Source: Rhyacophila brunnea | Taxonomy: Eukaryota; Arthropoda; Insecta; Trichoptera; Rhyacophilidae | DNA length: 64,000 nucleotides | NCBI GenBank assembly: GCA_022495005.1 | Contig: JAGYXB010000654.1 | Span: forward strand, 124,001-188,000 | Direction: 5' to 3' | Shown here: positions 1 to 12,599 of the stretch, in pieces | Position numbering within the stretch: the stretch's first letter is position 1 | Layout: the number at the start of each line of letters is the position of its first letter | Position numbers and translations under genes: made by a program | The notes under the pieces: generated by a model | The model's input: only the letters and a program-made list of their open reading frames with translations | Told to the model about the DNA's origin: nothing | Database searches by the model: none

Positions 1-82
1 ATGCGATTGTAAATTAGGTCTCGCTTCCAAATATTTCATTATTTACTATTCCATGAAATAATATTGTTTAAAAGTGTAAGTG

Positions 83-235
83 TACGGACTGAGTGGACAG
101 CTTCCGGCTGGGCGTGAGCGGTGTGCGCAACACAAACGTATAACCGTGTGTGAAAATGTTCTTGGACAATGTCTTTTTTTGGTTATACGTTTGAGTTGCT
201 CACGCCCCTGCTGAACGCTGTCCACTCATGCCGTA
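83..235. repeat. Foldback element (about 150 bp hairpin)
   Basis: The outer 19 bases (83-101) pair with 217-235, and inner blocks GGGCGTGAGC/GCTCACGCCC and AACGTATAACC/GGTTATACGTT also pair, leaving a loop at about 145-178. It looks like a foldback MITE. The right-arm copy is at about 35953-36105. No coding capacity is present. Confidence 0.75.
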
Positions 236-719
236 TTCTAAGAGTCGAATTAAATATGGTTGTTGCTATGACAATAATAACATTTTATATACCACGATAA
301 AAAACATTTAGTGTTATCGACTGACACCTCCTTTGTTAAAGGTTGTAACTGCGTTTTTGGCTATTTTGACTTAGTTGCCTTTATTAAATAATTTTAAACA
401 TAATAAAACAGTTATATCACAAAAAAATCAATCAATATTTTATAGGCTTAAATAAAAAAAAATATGATTCCAGCATTTAAATTTACATTAGTGTGTCATT
501 AAAATTTATTGAATTCGTATTACTGAAAAGTTATTATTTTGCAGTTCCGACCTTATAAGTAGGGGGTGTCAATATATGTATTCGAATCCTGTTTCAAGCA
601 ATGAAAACTGCTCCAAACTAATTTATTAATTACGAGTATATTATGACAACTCGGCATCTCAATTTATAATTTGGAACATCTCGCAATAAAATTGAATACT
701 GTTACTTAACCCTGCCACG

Positions 720-845
720 CCCGAGTGCTTGAGCATACGGCAAGTGCACTTACCTCCGTCCGTTGCCACGTCACGCGTCTCCCGCTATGTGAGACCTGCA
801 GCGCGTGCGTATATTGCTTTTGTAGCACCGCTGCAGGTTGACGGA
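720..845 (-). pseudogene. LINE ORF2 C-terminal tail remnant (left arm)
   Basis: Read on the minus strand this gives AGLT, a stop, then RETRDVATDGG. That resembles the AGLTWREAQELAMDRGKWR tail encoded at 13779-14040 in the same window. Such tails, with a conserved D-R-x-x-W-R, sit at the C-terminus of RTE/CR1-like LINE ORF2 proteins. Stops and substitutions show it is dead. The plus-strand 89-residue reading frame at 729-998 is a shadow of this remnant. A copy lies in the right arm at about 35365-35470. Confidence 0.5.
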
Positions 846-1282
846 GGGGTCGGCGACGGAACGCCTCCGAAAATGGAGCATCTACACTCTACAGTCATCG
901 TAATTAAGGCTCTGTGCTTTACCATTTTAAGGTATCGGTGTATTCATTACATTAATCATGCTGAAACTTTTAATACACTAATAATCTACTACTACTAATA
1001 AACTAATAATACACAACCATAGTGTTATGAGATGTTCCAAATAATTGTACATGTTCTATAATGAATACAATTATCTGTCTTGTATAAATATAGTTTAGTT
1101 TTATTAAATAATGTTTCATTGGAAGTGTCGAAATGTTAACGATCTCTTGTTATAATTTTGTATGTCTAATAAAAATAAATTAAAAGCTGTTTGACATATT
1201 AATTCTTGTTTTATTTTTGAATTTTTGATGTGTTAATAATTGATTATAAGATAAATCTGATGTAATATTTCACCACCGTAAC

Positions 1283-1644
1283 GCTCCTTTCACATTATAC
1301 GGTTTTGACCGTACGGAAGAAAAATTGAGTGGCGACATTTTTTTCGTGGCATGAAGAAGAAAATGACCCTTTTCACATTACACGGCGACGCTTAAAAACC
1401 GAACGTCGCCGTATAGCAGCCGTCCATTGCCGATGACTCAGTGGTGTACGTGACCTAATGCACGCTTTCATATTCGACGGCTTTAAATCGAACGGTCAGT
1501 CGATTCATAATAACTAAACAACACCACAAACCGAGCTTGTGACGGAAAAAACCGTGCACAAACCGTATAGTGAGAAGAGAGTGTGAATTTGTTGCCTATT
1601 CGGATGTTTACTGTTGCCGTAATTGTACATATAATGTGAAAGGA
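1283..1644. mobile_element. MITE with CTCCTTTCACATTATA termini
   Basis: The left end CTCCTTTCACATTATACGG is matched in reverse complement at the right end near 1623-1644. Internal shorter copies of the same motif (for example near 1372-1390) give it a self-complementary interior rich in ACGGCGACG blocks. No open frame is seen. The superfamily is uncertain because I could not fix a clean target duplication. The second copy is at about 34555-34916 in the right arm. Confidence 0.65.
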
Positions 1645-1769
1645 GGGTGACGATGTGCAGGAGTCAGAACCTTTTCGTTGCTATCTTTTTAAAATATCAA
1701 TGAGAAATGATACGATGTATAATAAGTGTTGATGAAAAAAATATGGTATTATTGTTAAACACCTTTGAT

Positions 1770-2303
1770 CAGCGATTTCCAAACTGGAAGGCATGAAAAG
1801 TTTAACGCAATTAATGTAGCCACAAGTTTGCAGTTTGCAAATGCATAGTTTATAAAACAGCCGTTAGTTATAAACTACACAAAAAAAACAGTCCTATAAA
1901 AGGTTTGCAAACCTGTCTGAAAATATGGAGACTAATTTTATAATACCTCACTTCTATACAATTGTGAAGCGCGCTGGCTATCTCGTGAAAAAATGAAACA
2001 AAAGGGTCAAATCATAATCTTGATATTTGAGGCAAATTTGTTTAGGAACGATAGTTTTGTAGTTAAACTTGTCTATTTGGTTGAAATTAAAAAAAATTGA
2101 TTGACTACTATTACAATAATTGATTGTGCTAATAACAAGCACATTCGACGCATGAAAAACAAATTAATTTAAAAATGAAAACTTGTTTATTTTTTTTTCT
2201 CTTCATTTTTGTATTTAAGTACATTGTTCACCATTTAAAAAGGTGTCTGTATTATTTAATGAAATAAAGGGAGGCGTAGTAGCATAAAGTTTGGAAACCA
2301 CTG
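1770..2303. mobile_element. Non-autonomous hAT element (left arm)
   Basis: The termini are CAGCGATTTCCAAACT (1770) and, in reverse complement, CAGTGGTTTCCAAACTTT (ending 2303). They are flanked by CCTTTGAT (1762-1769) and CCTTAGAT (2304-2311), an 8-bp target duplication with one mismatch. CAGTG-type ends and an 8-bp duplication are hAT hallmarks. The interior has no transposase. A related right end runs off the end of this window (about 63785-64000). Confidence 0.8.
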
Positions 2304-2648
2304 CCTTAGATATTGATTGTGGGATATCGATGATTATTTTAACACCGAGCGTGAGAGAGACTTGATAACAACTCGCGGTAGGTTGTATTGAATAGAGGAT
2401 TGCCCGAACACTTGCCAGTTTTATTGAGGTTAGATGAAACTACATTTTCTGTTCACATAATATATTGAGGGTTAAGAAACGACGCCTCGTGACTTGTTAA
2501 AAATACGTTTTTTGCAATATTTAATATATTGATAGTATCGGCATCTAGCGACGAAAGCTGAAAATTCTTAAAAATGCACTTAGCTACTAAAAACGCTCGA
2601 AACGATATCTCGTATCTGCTATAAAACTAATTATTAGTTTATTTATAT

Positions 2649-3913
2649 ACGAGGGTGGGTCAATAATTCCTTAGAAAAAAGCATTAAAACAGTTTTTTTT
2701 TTTTTTTCCTCAACACAATCTCCTTGGAACTCAATAGACTTGGTTAGACGTTTCTCAATTTTTTTTAAACCGTCAGAAAAATAAGTTTTCGGAAGGTCTT
2801 CAAAATAAGCACTTCTTCATTTGAAAAAAAAACGTTGTCCACTTAGCCATTTTTTTAAGTTTGGGAAAAGGAAAAAGTCACTGGGGGCTAAATCTGGCGA
2901 ATACGGTGGGTGGTCGACCAATTCGAACTTCAATTCTTCAATTTTAGCCATTGATCGTAAACATGTGTGAACACGGGCATTGTCCTGATGAAAGAGGATT
3001 TTTTCCTGTTTAAATGAGGCCGTTTTTCTTCAATTTTGTTTTTTAGCTGGTCCAATAAAGATGCATAATAATCCCCTGTTATTGTTTTTCCTTTTTCCAA
3101 ATAGTCAACGAAAATAATTTCACGTGCATCCCAAAATACAGTAGCCATAACCTTACCAGCTGATTTTACGGTTTTCGCCTTCTTTGGACATGGTTCGCCT
3201 TCGCAATCCACTGCTTTGACTGTTCTTTCGTCTCAGGAGTATAGTGGTGTATCCATGTTTCATCTACAGTCACAAAGCGACGAAAAAATTCATCCGGATT
3301 GCGTTGCATGAGCGACAACAGGGCTTTAGAGGCCACCACCCTATTGCGTTTATTGTCGACTGTGAGCAAACGCGGCACCCATCTTGCAGAAATATTTTTC
3401 ATGCCCAATTTGTCATGTAAAATAGAAATGACGCTACCTTTTGAGATCCCTGTAACCTCAATTATCTCACTCAACTTTAATCTTCGGTCACTTAACACCA
3501 TATCGTGGATTTTATTGATCATTTCTGGTGTAGTCACCTCTACAGGACGTCCTGAGCGTGGTTCATCCTTTGTTGATGTACGACCACGTTTAAATTCATT
3601 TAACCAGTTATAAATAGTTGCAAGTGAAGGAGCAGATGTGCCGTGAACTAAATCCAACTCATTTTTTATTTCCTTTGCTGTTAACCCTTTTATATTAAAA
3701 TGTTTAATAACAGCTCTAAACTCAATTTAACGTAATTAAAAGTAAACAAGCAAATTTTTTTTTAAATGTACGAGAAACACACAACAACCCGACCAATCTG
3801 ATTGAAACTTCGCAGCATACTGAATCGGTAGTGCCGCTGCATGAAAACAAACCGCTTACAGTACTAGTCGCGCCACCTGTCGGCTTTTCTAAGGACTTAT
3901 TGACCCACCCTCG
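2649..3913 (-). mobile_element. mariner (Tc1/mariner) element, decayed
   Basis: The 30-bp terminal inverted repeats at 2649-2678 and 3884-3913 match at 29 of 30 positions, beginning ACGAGGGTGGGTCAATAA. The 1265-bp length fits a complete mariner. The flanks are TAT on the left and TTA on the right, so the TA duplication is present only in imperfect form. It lies just inside the left inverted-repeat arm and has no counterpart in the right arm. Confidence 0.92.
2710..3727 (-). pseudogene. mariner transposase, frameshifted
   Basis: This encoded the DD34D transposase that cuts and pastes mariner DNA in the nucleus. The largest open piece (3166-3657) covers the helix-turn-helix region (ATIYNWLNEFKRG, EPRSGRPVE) and the first catalytic aspartate in TVDETWIHHYTPETK. 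The next piece (2930-3211) holds the second aspartate in FWDAREI. The third block, HPPYSPDLAPSDFFLFPNLK, is readable only in another frame near 2870-2930. At least two frameshifts, near 3200 and 3010, separate these blocks. Homology also extends upstream of the first methionine to about 3727 (FRAVIKHFNIKGLTAKEI) without an obvious start codon. The copy is inactive. Confidence 0.9.
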
Positions 3914-3946
3914 TTTATTATTATTATATATTTATTCACTATAGAT

Positions 3947-4278
3947 TAGTGTTTCTCATGCGCGGCCACTAGTTTGTCCATTTTTCCTGCATTTCATAAA
4001 AAACAAATATCGCTCGCATTGGAAAAAGGAGTATTGAGGAATTTCCATTTGCATTATTTTTAAATAAATAGATATATTATAAGTACTGAAATGTTTAAAT
4101 GTCTTTTATTAAATGGACTTGTCTATATATAAATTGATCCATTTTTTAGTAAATAAAATTTAGCTTCAATTCTTTCAATCGCAACAAAAGTAAAATTTGT
4201 GTGCGGCCACCAGACGTTTCCATAGAACTGTCAATGTAAATTGTGCGGCCACAGTTAAATTTCACGTGAGAACCACTG
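3947..4278. mobile_element. Non-autonomous hAT element, 332 bp
   Basis: The ends are TAGTGTTTCTCATGCG (3947) and, in reverse complement, CAGTGGTTCTCACGTG (ending 4278). The interior has GTGCGGCCAC blocks near both ends. It is flanked by CTATAGAT at 3939-3946 and 4279-4286, a perfect 8-bp target duplication. It is too short to encode a transposase. It directly abuts a second hAT that used the same 8-mer. Confidence 0.85.
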
Positions 4279-4286
4279 CTATAGAT

Positions 4287-5652
4287 CAGTGCTCCGTAAC
4301 CGGTGTGCCACGAGACGATGCTAGGTGTGCCGCGGTGCATTCCTCCCAAAAAAAAAACACATAATTTTGTATATTATACAATACTTAGGTACATAATAGC
4401 CAGATTAGAGTACATTGCTGGTAATATATTTGAGCATACGCATGAACTTAATAAAACAATGCAAGGTCAGAATGAAAATATATTGACGTGCTCCGATAAA
4501 TAATTAGAAGGAGTTAAGACAAGGATCTCTACAAATGTACCAAAGAACCTACCAGAGTGCCAGACCACCATTGAAAACAAGCAATTAATTTTGGATCTGT
4601 CTCAAAAACATTTAACTTTGCTTCAAAAGAAATGTCATCATCACTTTCATACAGTCAATACGACTGGATTCGAAACCCTTTTGCAACCAATGCCGAAAAT
4701 TCTATAGAAGCACTATCCCTATAAATTCCAGAGGAATTTGTTGAATTGAGAAACAACGGGACGTTAAAACTGAACTTCGCCGATGTTCCGTTGGCTATTT
4801 TCTGGATGTCGGTTAATAAAGAATATCCTCGTATTTCCGACAAGATCAGCAGTTCAGCTCCCATTTTCTACGACATATCTAGGTGAGCAAAGTTTTTCAA
4901 CTTATGTTGTATATTGTAATTGTATTTCAACTCATAATTAAAAATAATAAACTTTCTTGCTTGAAGGGTCTTGACACTCTTGACCAAAAACTTCGGGTTG
5001 CTCTTTCAAATATCAAGTCAAAATAGTTCATTGAAACCAAGTATCAAATTAGTTATTTTATTGATAATACAAAACAAGTATATATGTACATTTTTAGTTC
5101 TTCGGATGTGTTGTGTAGATTTATATAATAATGTAATTTTGGTGCATGGCCCCCGCAAGGTTCAGGACTCAGGAGGGGGGGGGGGTTGCGGCGTGGCAGG
5201 TCAAACAGATAAGTGAGATAAACACAGAGTACAAATTTGTTCTAATAGTAAAAAAGTAGCCTGGCGCTATTTTACTTCACTGCCATTAATATTTTAAAAC
5301 ACAATATGATTGTGGGATACAATTATTAATTATTATTGTGTCAATACTCGACAAATAATTATTCCTAACCCGACAACTAAGCATACTTCAAGTGGATGTA
5401 TTAATAAATACAACAAATCGCTAAACATACAATCTAACTAACGAACACTATTAGAAAAACGCTACTTTAAAGTATCACACTTGTCTTTAACCTTAGCCAT
5501 AGGTAGGGGGAGCGCCAACGATTTTGGCCTGGGGTCTTCCTTCAGGATGTGGGGTCCATATTTGCGTGTATAAATTGTTTTACGTGTGGTGTGCCGTGGA
5601 ATTCTGGGAAGACCTTTAGTGTGCCGTGGGTGAGAAAAGGTTGCGAGCACTG
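4287..5652 (+). mobile_element. hAT element with transposase remnant
   Basis: The left end CAGTGCTCCGTAACC (4287) and the reverse complement of the right end, CAGTGCTCGCAACC (ending 5652), form imperfect terminal inverted repeats. Perfect CTATAGAT duplications flank it (4279-4286 and 5653-5660). GTGTGCCACGAG and GTGTGCCGTGG blocks are subterminal. The 1366-bp interior holds only the C-terminal part of a transposase, so it is an internally deleted, dead copy. An eight-G run lies near 5174. Confidence 0.88.
4395..4872 (+). pseudogene. hAT transposase C-terminal remnant
   Basis: Two in-order blocks match the C-terminal part of hAT transposases of the ZBED/FAM200-like group. They are LEYIAGNIFEHTHELNKTMQ at about 4403-4500 and YDWIRNPFATNAENS with FVELRNNGTLKLNFADVPLA and FWMSVNKEYPRIS at about 4660-4860. 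The second block is normally next to the dimerisation region. A stop codon sits between SIEALSL and IPEEF, another follows the first block, and the N-terminal half is missing. The open frame on the minus strand here (4655-4864) is a shadow. Confidence 0.75.
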
Positions 5653-5660
5653 CTATAGAT

Positions 5661-7440
5661 GACAAAAACACTGATTTGTAATATCAAACACTAAAGGCCG
5701 GTTCAGATTAGTTGAGTAGTTTAGTCAAGTGGCTAGTGATTTAGTTACCACTTAATGGTTTAGTAACTGAAAAATGTTCGAACACAGCACATTAGTGAGT
5801 GAATGAACACAAAATGAACAGAGCACAACGTAACAAAGCAAAAATAAATAATTAAAGATTTTTTTTATTCAACGAATAATTTAATTAAACATTAAAACAT
5901 GGTTGATAATATACTGACACCCCGGAAGTCCGGGTAGGGAAGGAAGTCGGGGCCGCACAACCCGATCCGACCTCCGCGCTCAACTCTCCGGTCGACCTGA
6001 CGTTAATGACGCCCTTGGTAGCACGCCGTCGGTCGATACGTGTGAGTCACACGACCAGCTTCCACCCTTCGACTAGCTTAGTGATGGTAAATCATTCAGG
6101 GCGGTCAATCCAAGCTGGGTTTGGTTTGGTAGAGCACGTTCAGTGTAAGGTTAGGTCTTGACAGTTGGGTCAAGATGTAGGATGGACGGTTGACGATGGT
6201 GGATATTCAAAATGAAACACACGTTGTTTGTAGCACAAATCTTAGCAGGTTTTATTTTTACAATTAAGGTTCACAAAAAAAGGTTACCTACTCACTATTA
6301 CACACAGATACACAATATCAATACACATGAATAATTTTGCAACAGCCCAAAATTTGATAATGATGGGTGCCGTGGGCTGCGGCAACTATAGTTTAAGAAT
6401 CTATGAATCACTTGATTCGAAACACTAGCGAATTCTGAAATTATTTTGACAATTCAGCGAAAATTATAACACTAGGAGTGGCACGCGGTGAGACACCCTG
6501 TCCATCCTACCCAACGACCTCGGTTTTAGAGGTATAAAATGCTGGACTGAAAACTTCGCGAATACACTTTCTTTCACGAGGTTTTACATACAGCGGATCA
6601 CAAAAAAATAAAATAAAATTAATACCTATTACATTTAAAAATATTTATCAGAAGAACACTTCCGCAAGGAAATTCCGCGATACATAATTCGAGATACGTG
6701 TCAACCTTGAGCATCATAGGTACACTTTCACATGGCAATATTGCGTAACACGGTTGGACAGGAAAAAAATACCATCTGCTATGGAATCCACCACAGATAT
6801 TATTCCCCGGCGAACATCAAGTCGACAGAATCTGTGATCGGGAATAGACTTAATTCCCGACGGTCATCGTGTTCAATTTCACTTTTCACCAACAGTGTTA
6901 CTAATTTTGAAATACCTACAATAATAGTTATCATTACTACAATTGATACAGAAGGGCCGTCGGCTTCAATTGGAAGTTATAAAAATTAACATCGGTAATC
7001 AACAACGAAAATTCACGGAAAGAATGTAATCTATAATTATTGTCATTAAATTATTAGTTAGTTGCAAGATATATCAAAACCAAATGTAAATAAAAACAAT
7101 ACCTCCCACGGGGGCAACATAATAAAACAATTCATTTGTAAAGTTTTGTACCCCTTGGTTACACCTGGCGTTTTATTTACCTGCGCTTCCCCCGGTATAT
7201 TATTTAAAAATAACCTGCTTTCTCTTGCCTTAATAACGACCCGAGGTTTACCTAAGTACGGTTCAAAATTTTGTAAAGATTAAAAATTACATTTCCGCGC
7301 CGTCGAAATTTTATACCTACCTAACTTACCCCTTTCGCGTTACGGTATCGTTTTAAAAACAAAAATTATTTCTCTAGGTATCCTTTAGATACGTACTTCT
7401 TATGTTTCGTTTTTGTTAATTAATAAAAGTACAGAGCACT
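5661..7440. other. Intergenic, with a GC-rich block at 5920-6130
   Basis: Most of this stretch is AT-rich without a recognisable gene. An isolated GC-rich block at about 5920-6130 (starting ACACCCCGGAAGTCCGGGTA, a short hairpin) stands out in composition. It looks like a fragment of an unidentified retroelement or leader. A sequence near 5695 (GGCCGGTTCAGATTAGTTGA) resembles a transposon end but I found no partner. The frames at 6732-6989 and 7062-7283 show no recognisable motif. Confidence 0.35.
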
Positions 7441-7689
7441 TTATTTGATGGAGCGGCGATAGATGGACATTTGGCTTGGCGGACTATAAGAAAAATGAAT
7501 GTGGCATCCATAGCTTCGCTCGTACTTTACCCTAAAGGGGTCCTCCATACACGTAGAAACGTGGAGGTATCAATACTATATTCAATTTTAAGACATTATT
7601 TATTGGCAGATAAAACCAAACAAAAAGAATTTATTTTAAGACGCATGCAACCAATTACATTTAGAACAAAAAAATAAAGGTACATCAAG

Positions 7690-8445
7690 AAGGAAGGCTA
7701 ATCACACATATTTCTTCGATGTTTGTGGTGAAAATATTCGAGTTTGCCAACAGTTTTTCTTGGCCAATATAGATATCAACAGTAACACTATAAGTACATA
7801 ATGCACTAAAGAAGGCAAAAGATGGTTTTATCGAAACTGATATGAGAGGTACTGCTCCGAGCTATAAAAAGACAAGCAACAATCTCAATTATGATGTTGA
7901 AGACCATTTTTTTAAAGAATTGAGTCTCACTATTGCCGTGCAAGAACCGAATGGGAATACACGGACTATTAAATATCACTATGATGTATAATAATTTATA
8001 TAAAGAAAAATGTTTGAACAGCGGCCAGCAGTATCTTAATCAACCGATTTACAGTCGTATATTAATTTAATACGAAATCTAATATTTCGTTCTTCAAACC
8101 GAAAAAGGATCTCTGTTCATTCTGTGTAACCTATGAAAAGAACAGTTCCGATGATGATAAATTAAAAAGGAAGGAAGAGTACGAAAGACATGTACGAAGA
8201 ATGTCCAACTTGCTCGGAAAAAGAAAAAGCTAAAAAGATAGCTCTTGAAGGAACGATATCGATAAGTTAAATAAAATAATAAAAAGCTACCGAAAGTACG
8301 GGTAATTTTTTTTTCTTTAAATGCCAAGACAAATGTAAATGGCACAATCCAGGTTAATAAGGAAGAATCTTGTATGATTAAGTACCTACAAAACATCGTA
8401 CTCAGAAGAAGAATCTGCGTGTCAATTCCAGATAACAAAGTGAAG
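7690..8445 (+). pseudogene. Decayed copy of a multi-copy insect gene family
   Basis: I recognise conserved blocks of a repeated insect, especially hemipteran, protein family of unknown function, in the right order but in changing frames. They are YFFDVCGENIRVCQQFFLA, then GFIETDMRG, then ESHYCRARTEWEY, then SLMYNNLYKEKC, then FFKPKKDLCSFCVTYEKN with KLKRKEEYERHVRR. The first block corresponds to R-V-C-x-x-F-F-L and the last to K-K-D-x-C-x-x-C in the family. Frameshifts and stops break every junction, so it is a pseudogene. A second, less decayed copy with the N-terminal part lies at 61873-63785. The function of intact members is not known to me; their high copy number suggests a mobile-element origin. 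Confidence 0.65.
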
Positions 8446-10394
8446 GACCTTCTCTAGGGCTATTCCTGAGAAACATCACAATTTTTTTCAAACCTTAAAA
8501 AGTTGTAGCCAGATAATCGCAAATGAAAATAATGACGGTGTTTAAATTTAATTTTCACGGTCAATTGTATTCCTAAATATTACTTTCAATAAAGATTTTT
8601 TGTAAAAAAAACAATTTGTTTTATCCTACAGCGTAGGTATGCCTCGTAAAAACTGTAACATTGTAGATTTCCATATTATGCTCCGCCTTGGAGTGGAAAT
8701 GGTGATTTACTTTATACCTATTATCTTATTCTACTAGTAATTGGCCATTTGGATAGTATTATTTAACTACCACATTTATCATACGTAATCTAAAATGTAC
8801 TGAGATAATTTGACCTATGTGTAACTGAGAAATAATCTTGAGATGTAATGTAACAGTGAGATATCTTGATTTTTCTGTAAAAAAACTCTTTTCAGCACGG
8901 AGAAGTTGTTTTTACATGAAAAAAATATTTTACAAAGAAATCTTACTATTAGATATACTCTATCATAATCTGCGAAAAAATCTAAATAAAACTATAGTTA
9001 ATGATACACTCTCACATTAGCCTATTGCTAGTGCCTACATAACACTGTAACTTCGAAAAAAGGCTGAAACATGTTACCTAATCTCAAAAATCGTCGGCTT
9101 TACAAAACATGCAACCTAGTTCCTTGATAACCCGTCAATGTATTCTAGTTATTAAATAATTGTTTAGTAGATAAAATTTTAAAATTGTATTAAATGTCTA
9201 GAGTTGTAAATTGAATCGTATAAACAATAATATGTAAACCGTGTGAAAGATGCAGTGTGTGAGTTGTGTCTGACGAATGAGATGTTAAATAATAGTACAA
9301 TTAATATTAAGGTTATGTAAAATTTATATTAAATGTTTAGTTAATAAAACATAAATTATAAAGCGTAATGATCGAATATAATTTAAATTCAGTAGAATCG
9401 TTTGTAATAGTAAAATCATAATTCTAAATAATAAATACGCAGTAATATTAAAATGGTAACAACATTAGATAATACATTGTAAATTTATTGTTTTGTCGCG
9501 TTATTAAATAAGGAGAACCCCGTTGCGTTTCCGCTATTTTTTTATTCGTTGGGTCTGGCGGTGAACCCTGTCGAAGTTAGATAGCATCTTTCGCTCAACC
9601 GGTAAGCATTTACTGTCGGGAAGTTTATTATATAAAGCTCGTACGAGAAACGAATAGCCAATTAAGAAAAAAATATTAGTTTTAATTAATTATCTATTAA
9701 GTAAAGTTAAAATAATGTGCTCTTAAAAAAGAAAAAAATATAATAAAATTGAATATACCAAAAATATGTGTTGCCCGTAAATTACCTACTATCTCACTCG
9801 TGTCCCTTTATGACACCACAACCCCAAATCTACCGAAACGAAAGTGAATAAATATAAACAAATCTTTGACACCTCGGGTCGCCCGACTGAGCTAAACCCC
9901 GAAAGACCCTGAGGATATGTCATTAACTACATACCATTTTAAAAGTATGAAGTAAAACTTAAAGTTCAATTATCTCGAATCTAGTATTTTTGATTTATCT
10001 CACTGTTGCATTTATGGTAGCGACATGTGTATTTTTATAATTTTTTATTAATATTTGCAGTATTTTCTCTTTCATTGGCGTTATGATGTTTAAACTTCTC
10101 ATCTCATTAGACATAAGTAAAATTCATTGAGGCGTCTTATCATCCAACATAGCAGTGTCATATTTTTACCCAGGAAACAGAAATGATGGGAAGTGCGTCA
10201 CCTTCTGGGTATGTGATTAGGCCACCAAAATGCAATATATAGGTCGCCAGCATAGGGCCGACAAGCGGGGTCGTGTCAGTACCTATTTTTTAAAACAATA
10301 ATAAATAATGTGGTTTTATGTTTAGTATAATATAGCACTATGCGTGCAAAAAATGTTGGTAATATAATAAAAATGTCTCATTCCTAATTTATAG

Positions 10395-10482
10395 GTATAA
10401 TTTCTGAAAAAAGTATTTTAAAATGATGTATTAGTAGGTATGCATACAACATTTTAAAATACTTTTTTTAAAGAAATTATAC
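10395..10482. repeat. Short hairpin repeat
   Basis: GTATAATTTCT followed by AAAAAAGTATTTTAAAATG (about 10395-10424) pairs with the reverse complement at about 10450-10482. A loop of roughly 25 bases lies between the arms. It may be a tiny MITE; no target duplication was established. Confidence 0.6.
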
Positions 10483-10962
10483 GTTTAAGAAAGATATAAA
10501 TCATTCCCTTCATACATAAAAATTTAAAGATCTAAAACTCTGAATTCACTACTTGTTTCACTGTAACAATGCTGCTTTTATTTTGTTTAGTTGTATAGCT
10601 TAATTTTGTTTATGACATATTATTATATAGATTAGTAATTATTTCCGCAATTATAAAGTTTGACAATGTCTATGTTTTTATGGCACCAACTATTTTTCTG
10701 TAGTTTATAAAATATCAATAAAATTGTAAATTTAATATAGTATAATTAACAGCCAAAGTCTTGTAAGAAACACTGTAACATTTCAAAATTCAATTGATAC
10801 AATGTACTGGTGTAGGAGGGTGGATTGTTGAATATCGAATGGCTCGTATCCGAAATCCTTAATTTTCGACCTAGAGGACAGCCCTTACGGACCTGTAAAG
10901 GGGGCTGCTTTCATTTATTCATTGTTTTTGAGATAGCTTGTATCTTTCACTGATATTATTAA

Positions 10963-11160
10963 AGATCTACCATCGTAAGTTGGCAGCCGGTCGAATTTGA
11001 AACTAAAATTGTCTATCGAGGATAAATTTGTTACAAATGCCATTTAATTTTACAACATGTTTCTCGAATTATAAATTACCACTTTTTTTGTTAGTTATGG
11101 TAATATTCTCAATGTCATACTAGCGCCCTCGCTGAAATGCCAATTTATGATGGTAGATCT
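10963..11160. mobile_element. MITE, 198 bp
   Basis: The ends AGATCTACCATCGTAAGTTG and, in reverse complement, AGATCTACCATCATAAATTG form terminal inverted repeats of about 24 bp with two mismatches. No coding capacity is present. The flanks are AT-rich and the target duplication is unclear, so the superfamily is open. Confidence 0.65.
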
Positions 11161-12599
11161 ATAGTACTTCTTTATATAACTATTCTATTAATTCTATTAA
11201 AAAGTCTATTTTTAATTTATATTTCATGTAACTTTTCCAATATTTTTTTTGGATTTTGTCGAAAATGCTCTCTATAATATACTTATGATTATTCAGTCTT
11301 TCGCCATCACAAAAGTAATAATTAACAGTATCAAGAACATAAATAAAACCACAACGTTTTGTTGTAATTAGTGAAATTATACTGTCAAGTACCTACCTAC
11401 TCATTATGCCACATTTTTTTTAAATGTAAAGAATAGAGCACTGTTTAATTGATTCATCTTGACATGTTTCAATATTTAAAAAATACTGTTTTACAAATTG
11501 CGAGGATCAAACTGAGAGAATTTTAGGCTAAAATCCGAAAGCCCCTTTGACTGTATTTGGAAAAGATAATAAAAATGAACATTGAATGGTTCCATATATA
11601 TAATATACCGTGGTACTTATTTAGGAAACAAGTAATTAATATTGTTTATTTGGCTCAAGATAAAGCCAACATTGTTTTTCAATCGTAATATTGAAAACAT
11701 CTAGTAAATAGATAATAAATGTTAATAAAATTGTCTATATCAAAGTTTCAATTTTATTTAAAACTTTGTTAATTTAATTGTTTTTTTTCTGTAAATATTT
11801 TTCATAGTTTTATGTAGACAATGGTGGGCCAGCGAACTCTTCTGGCTATAGTGAGGCTAGAGTTATGCTGATGTAAATTAATTTTAATTTATTCTGAACT
11901 GATTTCTGAACTGATTCTGAACTGAACTGATTCTGATATATGTTATTAATTAGGTACTTTTGATTGACAACTAGAACTTTCAACAAAAAAAAAACAAAAT
12001 GTCTCTATACATAATTATAACTCATTTCCAGTTGAAACATATTTTTTAAAGCTTGTCTTTTTCATTTATAATTAATATATTTTTATATCGCTTTTGTTGT
12101 AAACGCATATAAGCTTTATTTCTCTGCTGAGTGAAGCGTTCTGATTTTTGCAATACATATTACTAATTTATAAGTATGGCAACATTTCAGCATTTGTTTT
12201 TCTAAGAGAGAGGTCTTTTTATTATTGAAATTGTATTGTCTTCCTATAACAATAAATTAATGCCATTCATTGAACGTAGTTACTCGAATTTAATTCCATA
12301 CTAAATTAAGAAACAGATAATTTTTGTTCTCCAATTCAAATGCCTAACTGTAACAACATAATAATTTCATATTTTTCTCAAAGACTTCTTGGATAAATAC
12401 TGCAGAACATTACATGTCTTATGCTAAATTTAAAAGAATTTTGATTTTACAGTTATATCTTTCACCTCATTGCCGTACATAATTGGCACAAAATATACCT
12501 TTTCAATATAATTATACTTACGCATTTTTTTTATCCTCACCCAATCCAAAACTGTAGTTCTAATCAAATCATTCTTGAATAAAGAATAAATTTAGGATC

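Larger units (their letters stand above)
1..2631. repeat. Left arm of a 2.6-kb inverted repeat
   Basis: This stretch is the reverse complement of 33620-36187, with scattered single-base differences and one indel of about 47 bases: sequence at about 2313-2360 is absent from the right arm. Both arms carry the same nested elements (a foldback, a LINE tail, a MITE and a hAT element) at the same relative places, so the duplication came after those insertions. The left arm may continue beyond the window start. The inner edge is at TAAAACTAAT (2622-2631), close to the mariner. No gene is seen in the arm other than the LINE remnant. Confidence 0.93.

Noticed and set aside
5174..5181. Run of G as a sequencing signal or quadruplex
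   Set aside because: A single homopolymer run without spaced partners; likely slippage.
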